Source: Sphingomonas sp. Ant H11 (GTDB taxonomy: Bacteria; Pseudomonadota; Alphaproteobacteria; Sphingomonadales; Sphingomonadaceae). From it: 50,567 nt of DNA. The DNA is taken from the NCBI RefSeq assembly GCF_000797515.1, contig NZ_JSBN01000071.1, positions 1 to 50,567 on the forward strand, written 5' to 3'. Under the pieces are notes generated by a model that worked only from the letters and a program-made list of their open reading frames with translations, did no database searches and had not been told where the DNA came from. Positions 17,689-25,954 of the stretch are shown one piece after another; position 1 is the first letter of the stretch; the number at the start of each line of letters is the position of its first letter. The position numbers and the translations under genes were made by a program.

Positions 17689-18462
17689 TCATGGCGCATT
17701 CCTTTGGCCCGAACGCGGGACAAACAGCCCGCCCGACTGCGGCTCGATGGCGGAAACATCGCGCACGGACGATGTCGTCATCGCGGCATCGGAAGCGCGC
17801 TCGGCCGGTACGGGAACGGGTATCGATATGCGCTCAGCTTGCGCGATGAACAGCGGCGCGCGTGTCCAGGCGAGTGCATCGGCCGCGGCGGCCACGATCG
17901 GCCAAGTCGCATCGCCGCTGGTCACCGACGGCGCGACGATGGCGACATAGGCGCGCGTTTCCGCGGGCAGCGCCCGGCCCTTCAGCGAGTCCTCGTAACG
18001 ACCAGGACCGGCATTGTAGGCCGCGATCCAGCCGGGCGATCCGTAGCGATCGAACAGCTCGCGGATGTAGCCGGCGCCGGCGATGATGTTGTCATGCGGA
18101 TCATAAGGATCAGCGCCGAGACGGTGGCGAAGGCGCAAGCCTGCCCAAGTGGGCGGCATGATCTGCATCAGGCCCATCGCGCCCTTCGGCGAAAGGGCGC
18201 GTGGATCGCCTGCACTTTCGGCACGCATCACCGCCCTGATCCATGCGATCGGAACGCCGAAGCGCCGCGAAGCCTCGGCGATATGATCGCCATAGGGATC
18301 GCGTGGCGACGGTCGATCGGCGCCCAAGTCCTGCGCCATCGTGATCGCCGGCATGATGCTCGCGAGGCTAAGGCCGGAAAGGAGGAGGAGAGCCATGCGC
18401 CGGGCAGCGCAGCGCGGCCCGGACGCAATCGAACGGCTCCTCGGTTGACGAGAGCCAAGCAT
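17689..18462 (-). CDS. Lytic transglycosylase (VirB1-like) of the transfer region
   Basis: A periplasmic SLT-fold enzyme that opens peptidoglycan for the secretion channel. The 257-residue product has an N-terminal basic and hydrophobic signal segment (RMALLLLSGLSLASIMPAIT), the catalytic Glu in AVMRAESAGDPRALSPKGAMG, MQIMPPTWAGL and IAAYNAGPGRYE, which are the family motifs. A Ser/Pro-rich tail follows. It starts 3 bases after the DUF736 stop and probably forms an operon with DUF736, TraF and DUF2840. Confidence 0.92.
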   Translation of the reverse strand: MLGSRQPRSRSIASGPRCAARRMALLLLSGLSLASIMPAITMAQDLGADRPSPRDPYGDHIAEASRRFGVPIAWIRAVMRAESAGDPRALSPKGAMGLMQIMPPTWAGLRLRHRLGADPYDPHDNIIAGAGYIRELFDRYGSPGWIAAYNAGPGRYEDSLKGRALPAETRAYVAIVAPSVTSGDATWPIVAAAADALAWTRAPLFIAQAERISIPVPVPAERASDAAMTTSSVRDVSAIEPQSGGLFVPRSGQRNAP

Positions 18463-18465
18463 CGC

Positions 18466-18813
18466 TCAGTCCTTCTCGCCGCGATCGCGCGGACGCGACC
18501 AATGCAGCGACCAGGCCGAGCCGCCATCGTCGTCGCGGAACATGTTGGCGCGGATCGGGTGCGGGAATGTCGGATCGTCGATCAGCAGCGCGACGTATTC
18601 GCCGGCCTTCTCTCCGGAGCGTTTCCATCCGGCGCCGATCTCCGCGCCCGGCTCATTGTTCATGCCGTCGAAGACATGCACGCGATACTGCGGTGCGTTC
18701 TCAACCTCGGTCGGTTCGGCTGCGATGATTATGACGTCCTGGTTCAAAACCAGCGTCGTCAGATGCCCGACGAAGCCGGTCTCGTCGCGCGTGAATTCGC
18801 CAATCTGGGGCAT
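18466..18813 (-). CDS. DUF736 family protein (first copy)
   Basis: A 115-residue protein from the ATG at 18813 with AAGGAGA 6 bases upstream (MPQIGEFTRDETGFVGHL). It has the family's beta-rich layout: GEFT opening, NAPQYRVHVF, EIGAGWKRSGEKAGEYVALL and ANMFRDDDGG-SAWSLHWSRP. DUF736 proteins are small cytoplasmic proteins found almost exclusively on alphaproteobacterial conjugative elements; their function is unknown. A second, diverged copy lies at 24123-24446. Confidence 0.92.
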   Translation of the reverse strand: MPQIGEFTRDETGFVGHLTTLVLNQDVIIIAAEPTEVENAPQYRVHVFDGMNNEPGAEIGAGWKRSGEKAGEYVALLIDDPTFPHPIRANMFRDDDGGSAWSLHWSRPRDRGEKD

Positions 18814-18883
18814 GTCAGTCTCCTTCGCGGTGGGGATTGGGACAGCCATCGGCGAGCACCGCTCCCGCCGAATGGGAAGGCGG

Positions 18884-19429
18884 TCAGCGTGTCGGCGCAC
18901 GCCATTCGAAGCGGCCGGTGCCGTCTTCATCGGTCCACAGTGGGACGGCACGGCCGATGATCTGGTCGGTCGAGATCAGGCCGAAGTAGCGGCCGTCGAG
19001 GCTGTCGCGGACCTGCCAGTTCATGAGGAAGACTTCGCCAGTCTGGACCCGGCGGCAGCCTTGCCAGACGGGAAGATCGCGGCCTGCGCGATCGCGCTCC
19101 AGTGCCGCACCGACCTCCACACCATCGACGGTGATAGTGAGGTTCGAACGGCAAACGGTCTGCCCGGAGACGGCGAGGATGCGCTTCATCAGCGGCACGC
19201 CCTTGGGCAGGTAGCCGCGCTCGGCGAGGAATGTCGCGAGCGGCTCGGGCGCATCGACCGCAACGAGATCGGTAACGTCGAGCGGCCCGTCGAAGTCGAT
19301 CGAATAGAACCCGATGGGCGCGCTCGCCGATGCGTTCCAGATCAGCTTGATGGGCATCGGCGTGAGGCCGGGATAGCCGACGCTGAGCGCGGCGAGCGTC
19401 GTCGCCAGGAGAAGTCCGGCGCGGCTCAC
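18884..19429 (-). CDS. traF: TraF-like S26 signal peptidase (pilin maturation peptidase)
   Basis: Membrane-anchored serine peptidase. It starts with GTG at 19429, overlapping the DUF2840 stop (GTGA). One N-terminal transmembrane segment (GLLLATTLAALSVGYPG) is followed by the catalytic Ser block (NASASAPIGFYSI) and the catalytic Lys block (GVPLMKRILAVSGQTVC), then GEVFLMNWQVRDSLDGRYFG and the conserved IIGRAVPLW. In RP4 the homologue cyclises the TrbC pilin, and the substrate here should be the TrbC at 4799-5131. 181 residues, intact. Confidence 0.92.
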   Translation of the reverse strand: MSRAGLLLATTLAALSVGYPGLTPMPIKLIWNASASAPIGFYSIDFDGPLDVTDLVAVDAPEPLATFLAERGYLPKGVPLMKRILAVSGQTVCRSNLTITVDGVEVGAALERDRAGRDLPVWQGCRRVQTGEVFLMNWQVRDSLDGRYFGLISTDQIIGRAVPLWTDEDGTGRFEWRAPTR

Positions 19430-19947
19430 GACTCGGCCTTTCGGCGCAGCAGGAATGCGCGATGATGGTCGAGCGTGTAGGTGCGCGGCTCGTGTCCAGC
19501 AGCGAGCCGGTTGTGGACGTGACGCCAATGATCGGGCGAAACCGCTTCGGGATCGATGCCGATGCGCTCGATGGCGTCGATCGCCTGCAGCACGCGCTCG
19601 ACCCTGGGCCAGCTCTCGACCTTCAGCAGGATTTCGCCGCCAGGACGAACGAAAGGCAGCGTCTGGTACGTCTCGCCGCGCGCAACCGAGCGCACGACGT
19701 CGATGCGCGAGATGATCGTTCCGAAGTCATTCGAGGCCCAGCGCACGAAGGCGAAGACCGCGCCGGGGCGAAAAGACAGGACACGCCGACGGCGATCGAG
19801 AATCTGTTCGTGGGCGTGCGTGCCGAAGCGGATCCAGTTCTCGATCTTCTTCTCAACCCAGGTCAGTTCGACATGGGTGAGATTGTCTTGGTGGCGTGCG
19901 GTCGGCGTCGGGCCGCCGCGCGCGCGGGGGGCCGCGGCGCCGGTCAT
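19426..19947 (-). CDS. DUF2840 family protein
   Basis: A 173-residue protein with the DUF2840 core: THVELTWVEKKIENWIRFG, RRVLSFRPGAVFAFVRWASN, a gap with RGETYQTLPFVRPGGEILLK, then WPRVERVLQAIDAIE. The function is unknown. The family is found next to traF and parA on alphaproteobacterial conjugative elements, as here, and overlaps both neighbours by 4 bases. No signal peptide or membrane helix is seen, so it is probably cytoplasmic and part of the DNA-processing or regulatory set. Confidence 0.92.
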   Translation of the reverse strand: MTGAAAPRARGGPTPTARHQDNLTHVELTWVEKKIENWIRFGTHAHEQILDRRRRVLSFRPGAVFAFVRWASNDFGTIISRIDVVRSVARGETYQTLPFVRPGGEILLKVESWPRVERVLQAIDAIERIGIDPEAVSPDHWRHVHNRLAAGHEPRTYTLDHHRAFLLRRKAES

Positions 19948-20198
19948 GAGGGGTCTCCTTCGATGTGTGGGAATTCGCGCGCGAGCATCTCGCGCAGCAT
20001 GTCGGCAACGGTAACGCCGCGCCGGAAGGCAGCGATCTTGATCCGTCCACGTAAGGCGGGCGTGACGTCGATCGTCATGCGGGCGGTGAAGGCTTCATCG
20101 TCCGGCGCGCGCGGCGCGGTGGCATCTGCGGCCTTGATCCAGGCCTCTTGATTGGTCGGACGTGCCGCAAAGCCGCGCCGTTCGGATCGCTCGCTCAT
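19944..20198 (-). CDS. Ribbon-helix-helix partition accessory protein
   Basis: An 84-residue protein from the ATG at 20198, overlapping the parA stop (ATGA). The C-terminal half (ARMTIDVTPALRGRIKIAAF then RRGVTVADMLREMLAREF) is a ribbon-helix-helix DNA-binding domain of the kind encoded after short parA genes. The N-terminal ~30 residues are polar and probably flexible. It likely binds a partition site and works with ParA as its DNA-binding partner. The longer open frame upstream of 20198 lies inside parA and was not used. Confidence 0.88.
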   Translation of the reverse strand: MSERSERRGFAARPTNQEAWIKAADATAPRAPDDEAFTARMTIDVTPALRGRIKIAAFRRGVTVADMLREMLAREFPHIEGDPS

Positions 20199-20833
20199 GG
20201 TGAGATCCTTTCGAGCTCGGTGACGAGCGCCGCGATCTCGCGCGCGGCGGGTCCGTCGTCGTCGATCTCGAAAGCGAGCCGGCCCGATTGCGCGGCGTCG
20301 GCGTAGATGACGCGCTGTCCGATCGCCGTGCGCAGCACTGGCGGATCGTGGTCGGCGAGCGTCTCGGCCGTCTCGCGGGCGATCACGGTGCGCGCGCCGC
20401 AGCGATTGAGGACGAAGCGAGCGCGAAGCTCCGGCCGATAGATGCGCGCCTCCGACAGGAGCGCCAGCATCTCGGCCGAGGCCCAACCATCGAGCGGCGA
20501 CGGCTGCACGGGGATCAGCACGAGGTCGGCGGCGAGCAGCGCGGATCGCATCAGCCCGGCGACGCGCGGCGGCCCGTCGATCACCACATGATCGACATCG
20601 CGCGCCAGCTCGGGCGCCTCACGGTGGAGCGTGTCGCGCGCCAGGCCGACGACGCCGAACAGGCGCGGCGCGTGCTCGCGGGCGCGTTGCTGCGACCAGT
20701 CGAGCGCCGAACCCTGGGGGTCCGCATCGACGAGCGTGACCCGCTTTCCCCTACCGGCCCATTCGCCGGCTAGGTGCAGCGCCAGCGTCGTCTTGCCGAC
20801 GCCGCCCTTCTGGTTGAGGAAGGCCACGATCAT
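20195..20833 (-). CDS. parA: ParA family partition ATPase
   Basis: A 212-residue short-form ParA (type Ib-like, no N-terminal HTH). Deviant Walker A QKGGVGKTTLALHLA (about residues 8-22), VTLVDADPQGSALDW, the Walker B region HVVIDGPPR and LVLIPVQPSPLDGW are all present. It drives segregation of the element together with the ribbon-helix-helix protein encoded next. It overlaps the replication initiator gene by 4 bases, which ties partition to replication. Confidence 0.95.
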   Translation of the reverse strand: MIVAFLNQKGGVGKTTLALHLAGEWAGRGKRVTLVDADPQGSALDWSQQRAREHAPRLFGVVGLARDTLHREAPELARDVDHVVIDGPPRVAGLMRSALLAADLVLIPVQPSPLDGWASAEMLALLSEARIYRPELRARFVLNRCGARTVIARETAETLADHDPPVLRTAIGQRVIYADAAQSGRLAFEIDDDGPAAREIAALVTELERISP

Positions 20834-21990
20834 CGGCGGCCTCCCGGGCGTGGACCGAAGGGAAGCTGCGGAGGGCCGGAGGTCCCGTTTCTCGCCGCGC
20901 CAGCGTTGGTAAGAGCGGCGCTGCTGGTGCGCCGCTTGCCAGCGGCGCTTAGCGCGTTCGCGGCCTGCCGGACGAGGTTTTCCACCTCTCGCGCGCGCTC
21001 TTCAAAGTTAGATTCTCTGTTAGATTCTAAGTTAGCGAGGCGATTTTCGGTTCTGCTGTCGTGGGTTAGGCCGTGTTTCGGTTCCCGTTGGCACGAGGGG
21101 CCGGTTCCTGATGGCACGCGCTTTCGGGTTCCCGATGGCACGAAGCCTTTCACAGCTTTTCCACAGGGCGGCGTCCGCTCGAAAGCGAGCAACGTTCGGC
21201 CGCCGGCCTCGATCTCGAGGAACAGCGTGTAGCCGGGAAGCGGCTGGCGACGGATGATGTCGCGCAGCTCGAAGGCGAAGCGTTTGTACGGTGACAACGC
21301 GCCGGATTTCTGGTGGAGGTGGCGAAAGTCGAATCGCCAGCCATTGCGCTGGCGCCCGCCGTGCTTGCGCACCAGGCGATAGAGCCAGCGATCGAGCCCG
21401 CCTGTGAGATCGAAATAGGCCCGGTCGATCGTCAGCACGAGCGCATCGTCGAGAACGGCCTGATAAAACCAGTCCGGGACGATCATCTCGATCCCGTCCG
21501 GCTTGCCGTTGCGGTTGGTGCGCTCCTTCCACTCGTTGATCCACGAGAAGCGATGACGCCGGCCCTCGGCGGATTGGCGGATCGAGGTGCAGACCGTCGT
21601 GGATTGCAGACGATCGAGCGCGGCCTTCAAGCGCTGATAGTCGCGTAAGGACGTGCCGCGGCCGATGAATTTGAGAATTTCATAGGGCGTGGCGACCATC
21701 AGGCGCGACGTGCGCAGGCCGGCGTCACGCGCCTCGACGATCTGGCTCGCCGCCCAGATCAGGATGTCGGCGTCCCAAATGGTCGCCATGCCGTGATCGG
21801 GCACGGCCTCGACGCGGATCGACACATTGCCGGCGGCGAAGTCGATCGGCGCGACGCGGTGCGATTTGGAGAGGGAGAAAAACGGATAGGCCATGAGATC
21901 CTGTGCGTCTCGTGCTGCGAACTCGCCGGGGAGCGCACGGAACAGATCGAGCTGCCCGCGCTCCGAGAGGGACTGGTGTCGCGCCGCCAT
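20830..21990 (-). CDS. repA: Replication initiator protein A (RPA family)
   Basis: A 386-residue initiator of the RPA type found on alphaproteobacterial plasmids and ICEs. Visible blocks are YPFFSLSKSHRVAPIDF, VSIRVEAVPDHGMATIWDAD, VATPYEILKFIGRGTSLRDY, LKAALDRLQSTTVCTSIRQ and LDRWLYRLVRKHGGRQ. This winged-helix core is followed by a variable tail that includes three reiterated peptides (FVPSGT, RVPSGT, SCQRE) encoded by iteron-like DNA repeats. Encoding a replicator suggests the element is a plasmid or an ICE that replicates when excised. It is followed by parA with a 4-base overlap. Confidence 0.92.
   Translation of the reverse strand: MAARHQSLSERGQLDLFRALPGEFAARDAQDLMAYPFFSLSKSHRVAPIDFAAGNVSIRVEAVPDHGMATIWDADILIWAASQIVEARDAGLRTSRLMVATPYEILKFIGRGTSLRDYQRLKAALDRLQSTTVCTSIRQSAEGRRHRFSWINEWKERTNRNGKPDGIEMIVPDWFYQAVLDDALVLTIDRAYFDLTGGLDRWLYRLVRKHGGRQRNGWRFDFRHLHQKSGALSPYKRFAFELRDIIRRQPLPGYTLFLEIEAGGRTLLAFERTPPCGKAVKGFVPSGTRKRVPSGTGPSCQREPKHGLTHDSRTENRLANLESNRESNFEERAREVENLVRQAANALSAAGKRRTSSAALTNAGAARNGTSGPPQLPFGPRPGGRR
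21080..21143. repeat. Three iteron-like direct repeats inside the 3' part of repA
   Basis: Three copies of a ~17-base unit, GGTTCCYGWTGGCACG (plus-strand reading), begin at 21080, 21103 and 21127. The 23-24 base spacing is about two helical turns, as expected for iterons bound by an initiator. They lie inside the repA tail and encode its VPSGT-like repeats. This makes 21080-21143 a candidate origin or handcuffing site. Confidence 0.6.
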
Positions 21991-22008
21991 TCGGGAATCC
22001 GGGGGCGA

Positions 22009-22290
22009 TCAGCGCGCGTATCGTCCGGCATGTGCCGGCGGCGCAGGCGTATGGCGCTTGGCCGGAAGCACGCTGCCGCGCGGATCGGAGGTGGAGGTGA
22101 CGGCGCCGCGCTCGGCCCAGGCCTCAAGATCGTCGACCGCATAAACGACGCGACCGCCGAGCTTGCGATAGGCCGGACCCGTTCCGTAAGTCCGATGCTT
22201 TTCGAGGGTGCGGGCCGATAGGCTGAGGAATTCGGCGGCTTCCTTGGTGCGCAGGTAGCGCGGCGGGAGAACGGCGAGATCAGGTCGCAT
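22009..22290 (-). CDS. AlpA-like helix-turn-helix regulator
   Basis: A 93-residue protein from the ATG at 22290. It has the excisionase/AlpA winged-helix motif YLRTKEAAEFLSLSARTLEK followed by HRTYGTGPAYRKLGGRVVY and VDDLEAWAERG. The Pro/Ala-rich tail is unstructured. Genes of this type sit just upstream of the RPA initiator on such elements and probably control its expression or excision. It is 18 bases upstream of repA on the same strand. Confidence 0.9.
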   Translation of the reverse strand: MRPDLAVLPPRYLRTKEAAEFLSLSARTLEKHRTYGTGPAYRKLGGRVVYAVDDLEAWAERGAVTSTSDPRGSVLPAKRHTPAPPAHAGRYAR

Positions 22291-22429
22291 GGGAGGGCCT
22301 CCGTGGGTTCGTTGGGGCCGCCGGGAAGCGGCGGGTAACGAAGGCCACGTTGGCGAAGCAGGGCCGGCGAGATGCAGGGCGAATTCAGGGGGGCCTAAAT
22401 TCGCCCACCAAGAGTCGGATGGAGATCGG

Positions 22430-23204
22430 CTAAAGTTGCCGCCGATGACGAAGCAACGTGCGATACCCACCCACCATCATCGCGCGGGCATCTCGAAGCA
22501 GGGCTTTGGTGGCGTGGCGGGCGGAAGATGCCTGCCAGTCGTCGCGACCGAGAGCGCCGATCCGAAATATGACCTGCGCAATTTCTTGCTGGGTCGCGCC
22601 CGCGCGATGACCGTCGAAGGCCTGCAGCATCCGGCACAGCCGAGCACGTTGCTGCCGTGTCAGTCGGGTGTCGGGCGGTATGGCGCGGCCATGGAGGGCG
22701 GAGAGCAAGCGGGCGACCGATTGGAGCCGGTCGAAGCCTTCCAGGCCGAGCGGGATGAAGGCGCCAAGAGATTTGGCGGGTCGTGTCTCGGACGGATGAA
22801 CAAGCGCTACGCGCTGACCGTTTCCGAGATCGAGAACCAGATGGGTCTCGCTGCCGACATCGACGCTTACGGCGGCGTCGATCGTCGGTTGGGGATCAGC
22901 GCTTGCGGACGGAATATCCGGAGGTGGGCCAAGAACGATGGCGCTTGTGTCTTCCTGGGGAAGCCAGATCACCTGCGCTTCGGGAGGTGCCTGCATCGGG
23001 TCTACGGGGAAATCGCAACCCCCACCGCTGCCCGATCCCGTCGGTCAGCGTGCGCAGATCACTTTCGCTGTCGCCGAGCGCTTGAAAATCCCTGTCGTAG
23101 GTTTCGTTGCGGCGCAGCCATTCCCACGCGACGTCGGACGCGGTCATGTCGGCGACGTGCGCATAGCGTTCCGATGAACGCCAGCCGGAAGCATCTGGTG
23201 TCAT
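22430..23204 (-). pseudogene. DUF6499-DUF2285 transcriptional regulator, frameshifted
   Basis: The first part (start 23204, MTPDASGWRSSERYAHVAD, preceded by GGGAGG) matches the DUF6499 N-terminal domain (SDVAWEWLRRNETYDRDF, QRWGLRFP). The DUF2285 part continues in another frame (QVIWLPQEDTSAIVLGPPP, HLVLDLGNGQRVALV, FDRLQSVARLLSALHGR, ATQQEIAQVIFRIGALGRDD). Removing one C from the CCCC at about 23012 joins them into a 257-residue protein of the usual fused form. These regulators are thought to control ICE gene expression (they resemble FseA/RovC-like DUF2285 proteins); the exact role is inferred. Confidence 0.8.
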
Positions 23205-23315
23205 CGCGATCCTCCCTAGTCTTTGAATTTGTGGGAGAGTCAGGATTCCCGGCTGGGTTGTTCAGTGGAAGTCAGAGGGCCGGCAAAGGGTGGTGCCGAA
23301 ACGGCATCGCGGCGA

Positions 23316-23633
23316 TCACTGTGCGGAGCGGACCAAGTCTCGATAGCCGTGCTCGGTCATCCACTGCGCGCGGGCGAGATGCGTGTCATGGACCTGGCGG
23401 CACCGCTGCGGCTCACGTGCCGTATCGAGGCCAAAGAGAATCTGGACGGCTTCGCGCCAATCAGCTCCGTCGCGCGAGGAATCGAGCAGGCGCAGATAGA
23501 GAACCATATGCTCGCGGTCATAGGCCGTGAGGGTCTGGCTGATCGGAGGCGCATCGAGAAACGGCGGCATCGCGGATTCCATCAGGCGACTATATTCGCG
23601 CGGAAAGCATTCGTTAACACTCGTGCCCGGCAT
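23316..23633 (-). CDS. Small DUF2285-related protein
   Basis: The core, DAPPISQTLTAYDREHMVLY then LRLLDSSRDGADWREAV, ILFGLDTAREPQRCRQVHDT and HLARAQWMTEHGYRDLVR, is a conserved ~75-residue unit that accompanies DUF6499/DUF2285 regulators on alphaproteobacterial ICEs. The start is uncertain: the ATG at 23633 gives 105 residues, but ATGs at 23582 and 23570 fit the conserved core equally well, and none has a clear ribosome site. It sits 111 bases upstream of the regulator gene on the same strand. Confidence 0.75.
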   Translation of the reverse strand: MPGTSVNECFPREYSRLMESAMPPFLDAPPISQTLTAYDREHMVLYLRLLDSSRDGADWREAVQILFGLDTAREPQRCRQVHDTHLARAQWMTEHGYRDLVRSAQ

Positions 23634-23683
23634 TACTGTGACAACGTGCGATGGATGGTGTGCGCCACGCGATCACGGCGCTG

Positions 23684-23938
23684 CTAACGCCTCGTCGGCC
23701 GGTCGTCCCGCTCATGGAGCAGCAGCACTCCTTCGCCCTTGTCGGTGGAAAGCAGGACGATACCGGCTGTTTCAAGCGCCCTTCGCACCTGATCGCGCGT
23801 CGACTCGTACACCTCTAATCCACTTTCGGACTCAAGGCGCTTGAGCGCGGTTAGCGATGTCCGGGCCTTGTCAGCGAGCGTCTCCTGTGTCCACCCCAGC
23901 AACGCGCGTGCGGCCCGCGATTGTCGGGCGGTGATCAT
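23684..23938 (-). CDS. XRE-type helix-turn-helix regulator
   Basis: An 84-residue single-domain repressor-like protein: MITARQSRAARALLGWTQET, LADKARTSLTALKRLE and an ESTRDQVRRALETAGIVLL helix followed by a short basic tail. The 'RAARALLGWTQ' opening is typical of small alphaproteobacterial XRE regulators. It is the first gene of the leftward regulatory run 23938-22009 and could control the DUF2285 unit or the divergently bounded DUF736 gene. Intact. Confidence 0.88.
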   Translation of the reverse strand: MITARQSRAARALLGWTQETLADKARTSLTALKRLESESGLEVYESTRDQVRRALETAGIVLLSTDKGEGVLLLHERDDRPTRR

Positions 23939-24084
23939 GCATGATCACCTCCCACCGACGGACACACGCTTGCCAGAACTACGACTATAATAGTCGTTCT
24001 TTGCGCCCATTGCGAGGGTAATCGGCGTCTCAGGGCTGGCGGTGCCCTCGCCGGGCGGCCGAAGTGATTCGCGCTAGCAGTGGA

Positions 24085-24113
24085 AAGGCCCCGGCCTGTT
24101 CGGCCGGGGCCTT
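24085..24113 (-). terminator. Strong GC hairpin after the second DUF736 gene
   Basis: AAGGCCCCGGCC-tgttc-GGCCGGGGCCTT: a perfect 12-base stem with a 5-base loop. It ends 9 bases beyond the DUF736 stop codon and is probably its transcription terminator. No long U tract follows on the minus strand, so it may be an imperfect terminator or an mRNA 3'-end stabiliser. Confidence 0.6.
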
Positions 24114-24122
24114 GCTCGGGGC

Positions 24123-24446
24123 TCAGTCGCCGCGGCGGGTCGGGCGGGACCAGATCAGCGAGTGGGTGTCGCCGTCCTCGTCGTCGAAGAGGTTGGCGTA
24201 GATGGGGGCGTTGAAGCTCGGATCGTCGAGCTTGAGGCCCAGATAGTCGCGGCCCTCGTTGGAGCGCTTGGACCAGGCGGCGCCGATTTCCGCGCGGCCG
24301 ACCAGAACCCGGTGGCTGGGGGCGTTCTCGCCGGTGGCGCGGGTGTCGGGGACGATGCGCACGCCCTTGGCTTGGACGCTGAGGGTTACGATTTCGCCGG
24401 TGAACTCGTTCGAGCCGGTCTTCTTGAAGGTGCCGATGGTCGCCAT
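24123..24446 (-). CDS. DUF736 family protein (second copy)
   Basis: A 107-residue protein from the ATG at 24446 (GGAGA 8 bases upstream), MATIGTFKKTGSNEFTGEIV. It has the same architecture as the copy at 18466-18813: APSHRVLVGRAEIGAAWSKR, GRDYLGLKLDDPSFNAPIYA and LFDDEDGDTHSLIWSRP. The two copies are clearly diverged, so this is an old duplication or separate acquisition rather than a recent repeat. This version, with IWSRP, is the commoner form next to RPA-type replication modules. Function unknown. A terminator-like hairpin follows. Confidence 0.92.
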   Translation of the reverse strand: MATIGTFKKTGSNEFTGEIVTLSVQAKGVRIVPDTRATGENAPSHRVLVGRAEIGAAWSKRSNEGRDYLGLKLDDPSFNAPIYANLFDDEDGDTHSLIWSRPTRRGD

Positions 24447-25027
24447 TGTAAGTCTCCGTTTCGTTTTCGGGACCGCTCCATTGCGGCCTCGATGGCGATC
24501 GACAGGCCGGAGGCGACCGACGCCGCATCGCTTGCGACCGGAGCAACGCGGAGGATGGCAGGAACGACTTTGTTGTTTCGCGAGGAATGACGGCCTTGGC
24601 CGGCAGGGGAAGAAAGTCGGGACGCGCCGTTGCGGCATAGGCGGTCGAGGCGCAGCCGTCCTTCGGTCAGATCAGGCCATTGGAGAGGCCGTTCGGAGCG
24701 GTCTGGAGACAATCAGGAACGGAAGATCATGGCGACCCGGTCGCAACCAGCAGACGGCGCAAGCTGAAGATCATCTGCGACCCGTCCTCCCCTTGTACAG
24801 GCGAGGGTCGAGCTTTCGTTTCGAAGTCGGCCAGTGGAGATGACGCCCTCGACTTCGTGTTGCACCGTTCCCGCGCACAGAGGCGCCGAGCAGAAATCCG
24901 GGCGCTGTTGAGGCGGCCGCACGATGGGCTTCAGTCAGGTTCCGGTGACGCGGCTCCCTCTCCAACTGCACAACGCTGAGGGCTGAAACCCCCGACTGGT
25001 CGTCCCGGCGACGGTTCCGTCGTGGTG
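24447..25027. other. Region without a convincing gene
   Basis: About 580 bases between the second DUF736 gene and the small membrane protein. Several open frames exist on both strands (for example plus 24680-24979), but none has a ribosome site, recognisable domain or consistent codon bias. I see no repeat or attachment site in it. It should contain the promoter for the DUF736 gene at its left end. Confidence 0.4.
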
Positions 25028-25468
25028 TCAGGCTGGTGCAATGCCCTGGCTGGACGGGCCGGTGCTTGCCATCCCAGCGACGCGCGCGAACGCGGTGACG
25101 CCGACCGCGACCGCACCGATGACGGAGAACACGAGCTGCCAGGTCTCCGACGGCATGGTGTGTTTCACGATGCCATGCGTGGCGTGGAAGCCGGCGATCG
25201 CCGCGGGTGCGACAAATGCCAGCGCGATCAGCAGGCGTGCCCAGAGCGGGCGGACAATTCCAAGCAAGAGCTGCCCCACGCCCAACGTCAGGCCGGCGCC
25301 GAGCATGCCGATAAGGATGGCGCCGAGCCAGCCCGCGCCAGTGTCATAGGCCCAGGTGCCGGCGGTCACGCCCGCGAAGAATGGCAGTGCGAACACCGCG
25401 AGCGTGAACAGCAACCAGCACAAGATGCCGATGGCTGCGAAGGATAGGACAATGCCGAGGATAATCAT
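25028..25468 (-). CDS. Small polytopic membrane protein of unknown function
   Basis: A 146-residue protein from the ATG at 25468 (GGAGA 8 bases upstream), MIILGIVLSFAAIGILCWLL. It has about four transmembrane helices: residues 2-22, 24-36, 41-63 and 70-90, with a final hydrophobic pair near 110-135. There are no charged catalytic motifs. Similar small membrane proteins accompany DUF736 genes on these elements; a role at the envelope, such as exclusion, is only a guess. Intact. Confidence 0.75.
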   Translation of the reverse strand: MIILGIVLSFAAIGILCWLLFTLAVFALPFFAGVTAGTWAYDTGAGWLGAILIGMLGAGLTLGVGQLLLGIVRPLWARLLIALAFVAPAAIAGFHATHGIVKHTMPSETWQLVFSVIGAVAVGVTAFARVAGMASTGPSSQGIAPA

Positions 25469-25609
25469 GGTGGTGTCTCCGAAAGAGCAAATTCTGACGG
25501 TCGCGCCTTCCACCACCACCACGGCGCATTCGGGAGCATAGCAAAAGCTGTGCTCCGTCGGGAGCGGAAACCGCAGGGTCTCCGCGTCGCCTGGAAGGGT
25601 GGCGCGCCG

Positions 25610-25776
25610 TCATGGCGCGAAGGGATCGACCTCGTGGACGATCTCCGAGACGTCGCCGTCGTATTCGTTTGCGGGTGTCACCGAGAGAGTGCGTCGCCCG
25701 CGCGGAAGATGACGATGACGGCCATCAGCGTGGTGGCGAGGCTGAAGGCGAAGGCGTGTGCGTCGGGGAAGGACAT
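25610..25776 (-). pseudogene. Very small single-pass membrane protein, frameshifted by a CT slip
   Basis: The ATG at 25776 has an excellent ribosome site (AGGAG, 8 bases upstream). MSFPDAHAFAFSLATTLMAV plus VIVIFRAGDAL forms one transmembrane segment and then meets CTCTCT, after which the frame stops at 25678. Removing one CT gives SVTPANEYDGDVSEIVHEVD and PFAP to a stop at 25610, a plausible 54-residue protein with an acidic cytoplasmic tail. Unlike most breaks here this is a dinucleotide-repeat slip. I recognise no family. Confidence 0.5.
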
Positions 25777-25954
25777 CGATCCGGCTCCTGTTTCGAGCGG
25801 AGGACCATCCCCCCGCTGACAGGCGCCCGATGTGTTCGGCCGATGGCCGCAATCACCGCGCAGGCAACGCCGGCGCGGCGGCACGCTATGCGTAGTCCGA
25901 CCCTTTACGGGTTGATGGCGTCAGGCCATCGGCTGGACCAAGGACCAGCGCCAT

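Noticed and set aside
17158..18960. A 600-codon plus-strand open frame over the relaxase and transglycosylase genes
   Set aside because: Antisense to two well-supported genes; it reflects high GC content and has no domain or ribosome site.
24259..24979. Open frames on the plus strand between the second DUF736 gene and the membrane protein
   Set aside because: No start signals, repeats or recognisable domains; likely chance in GC-rich DNA.
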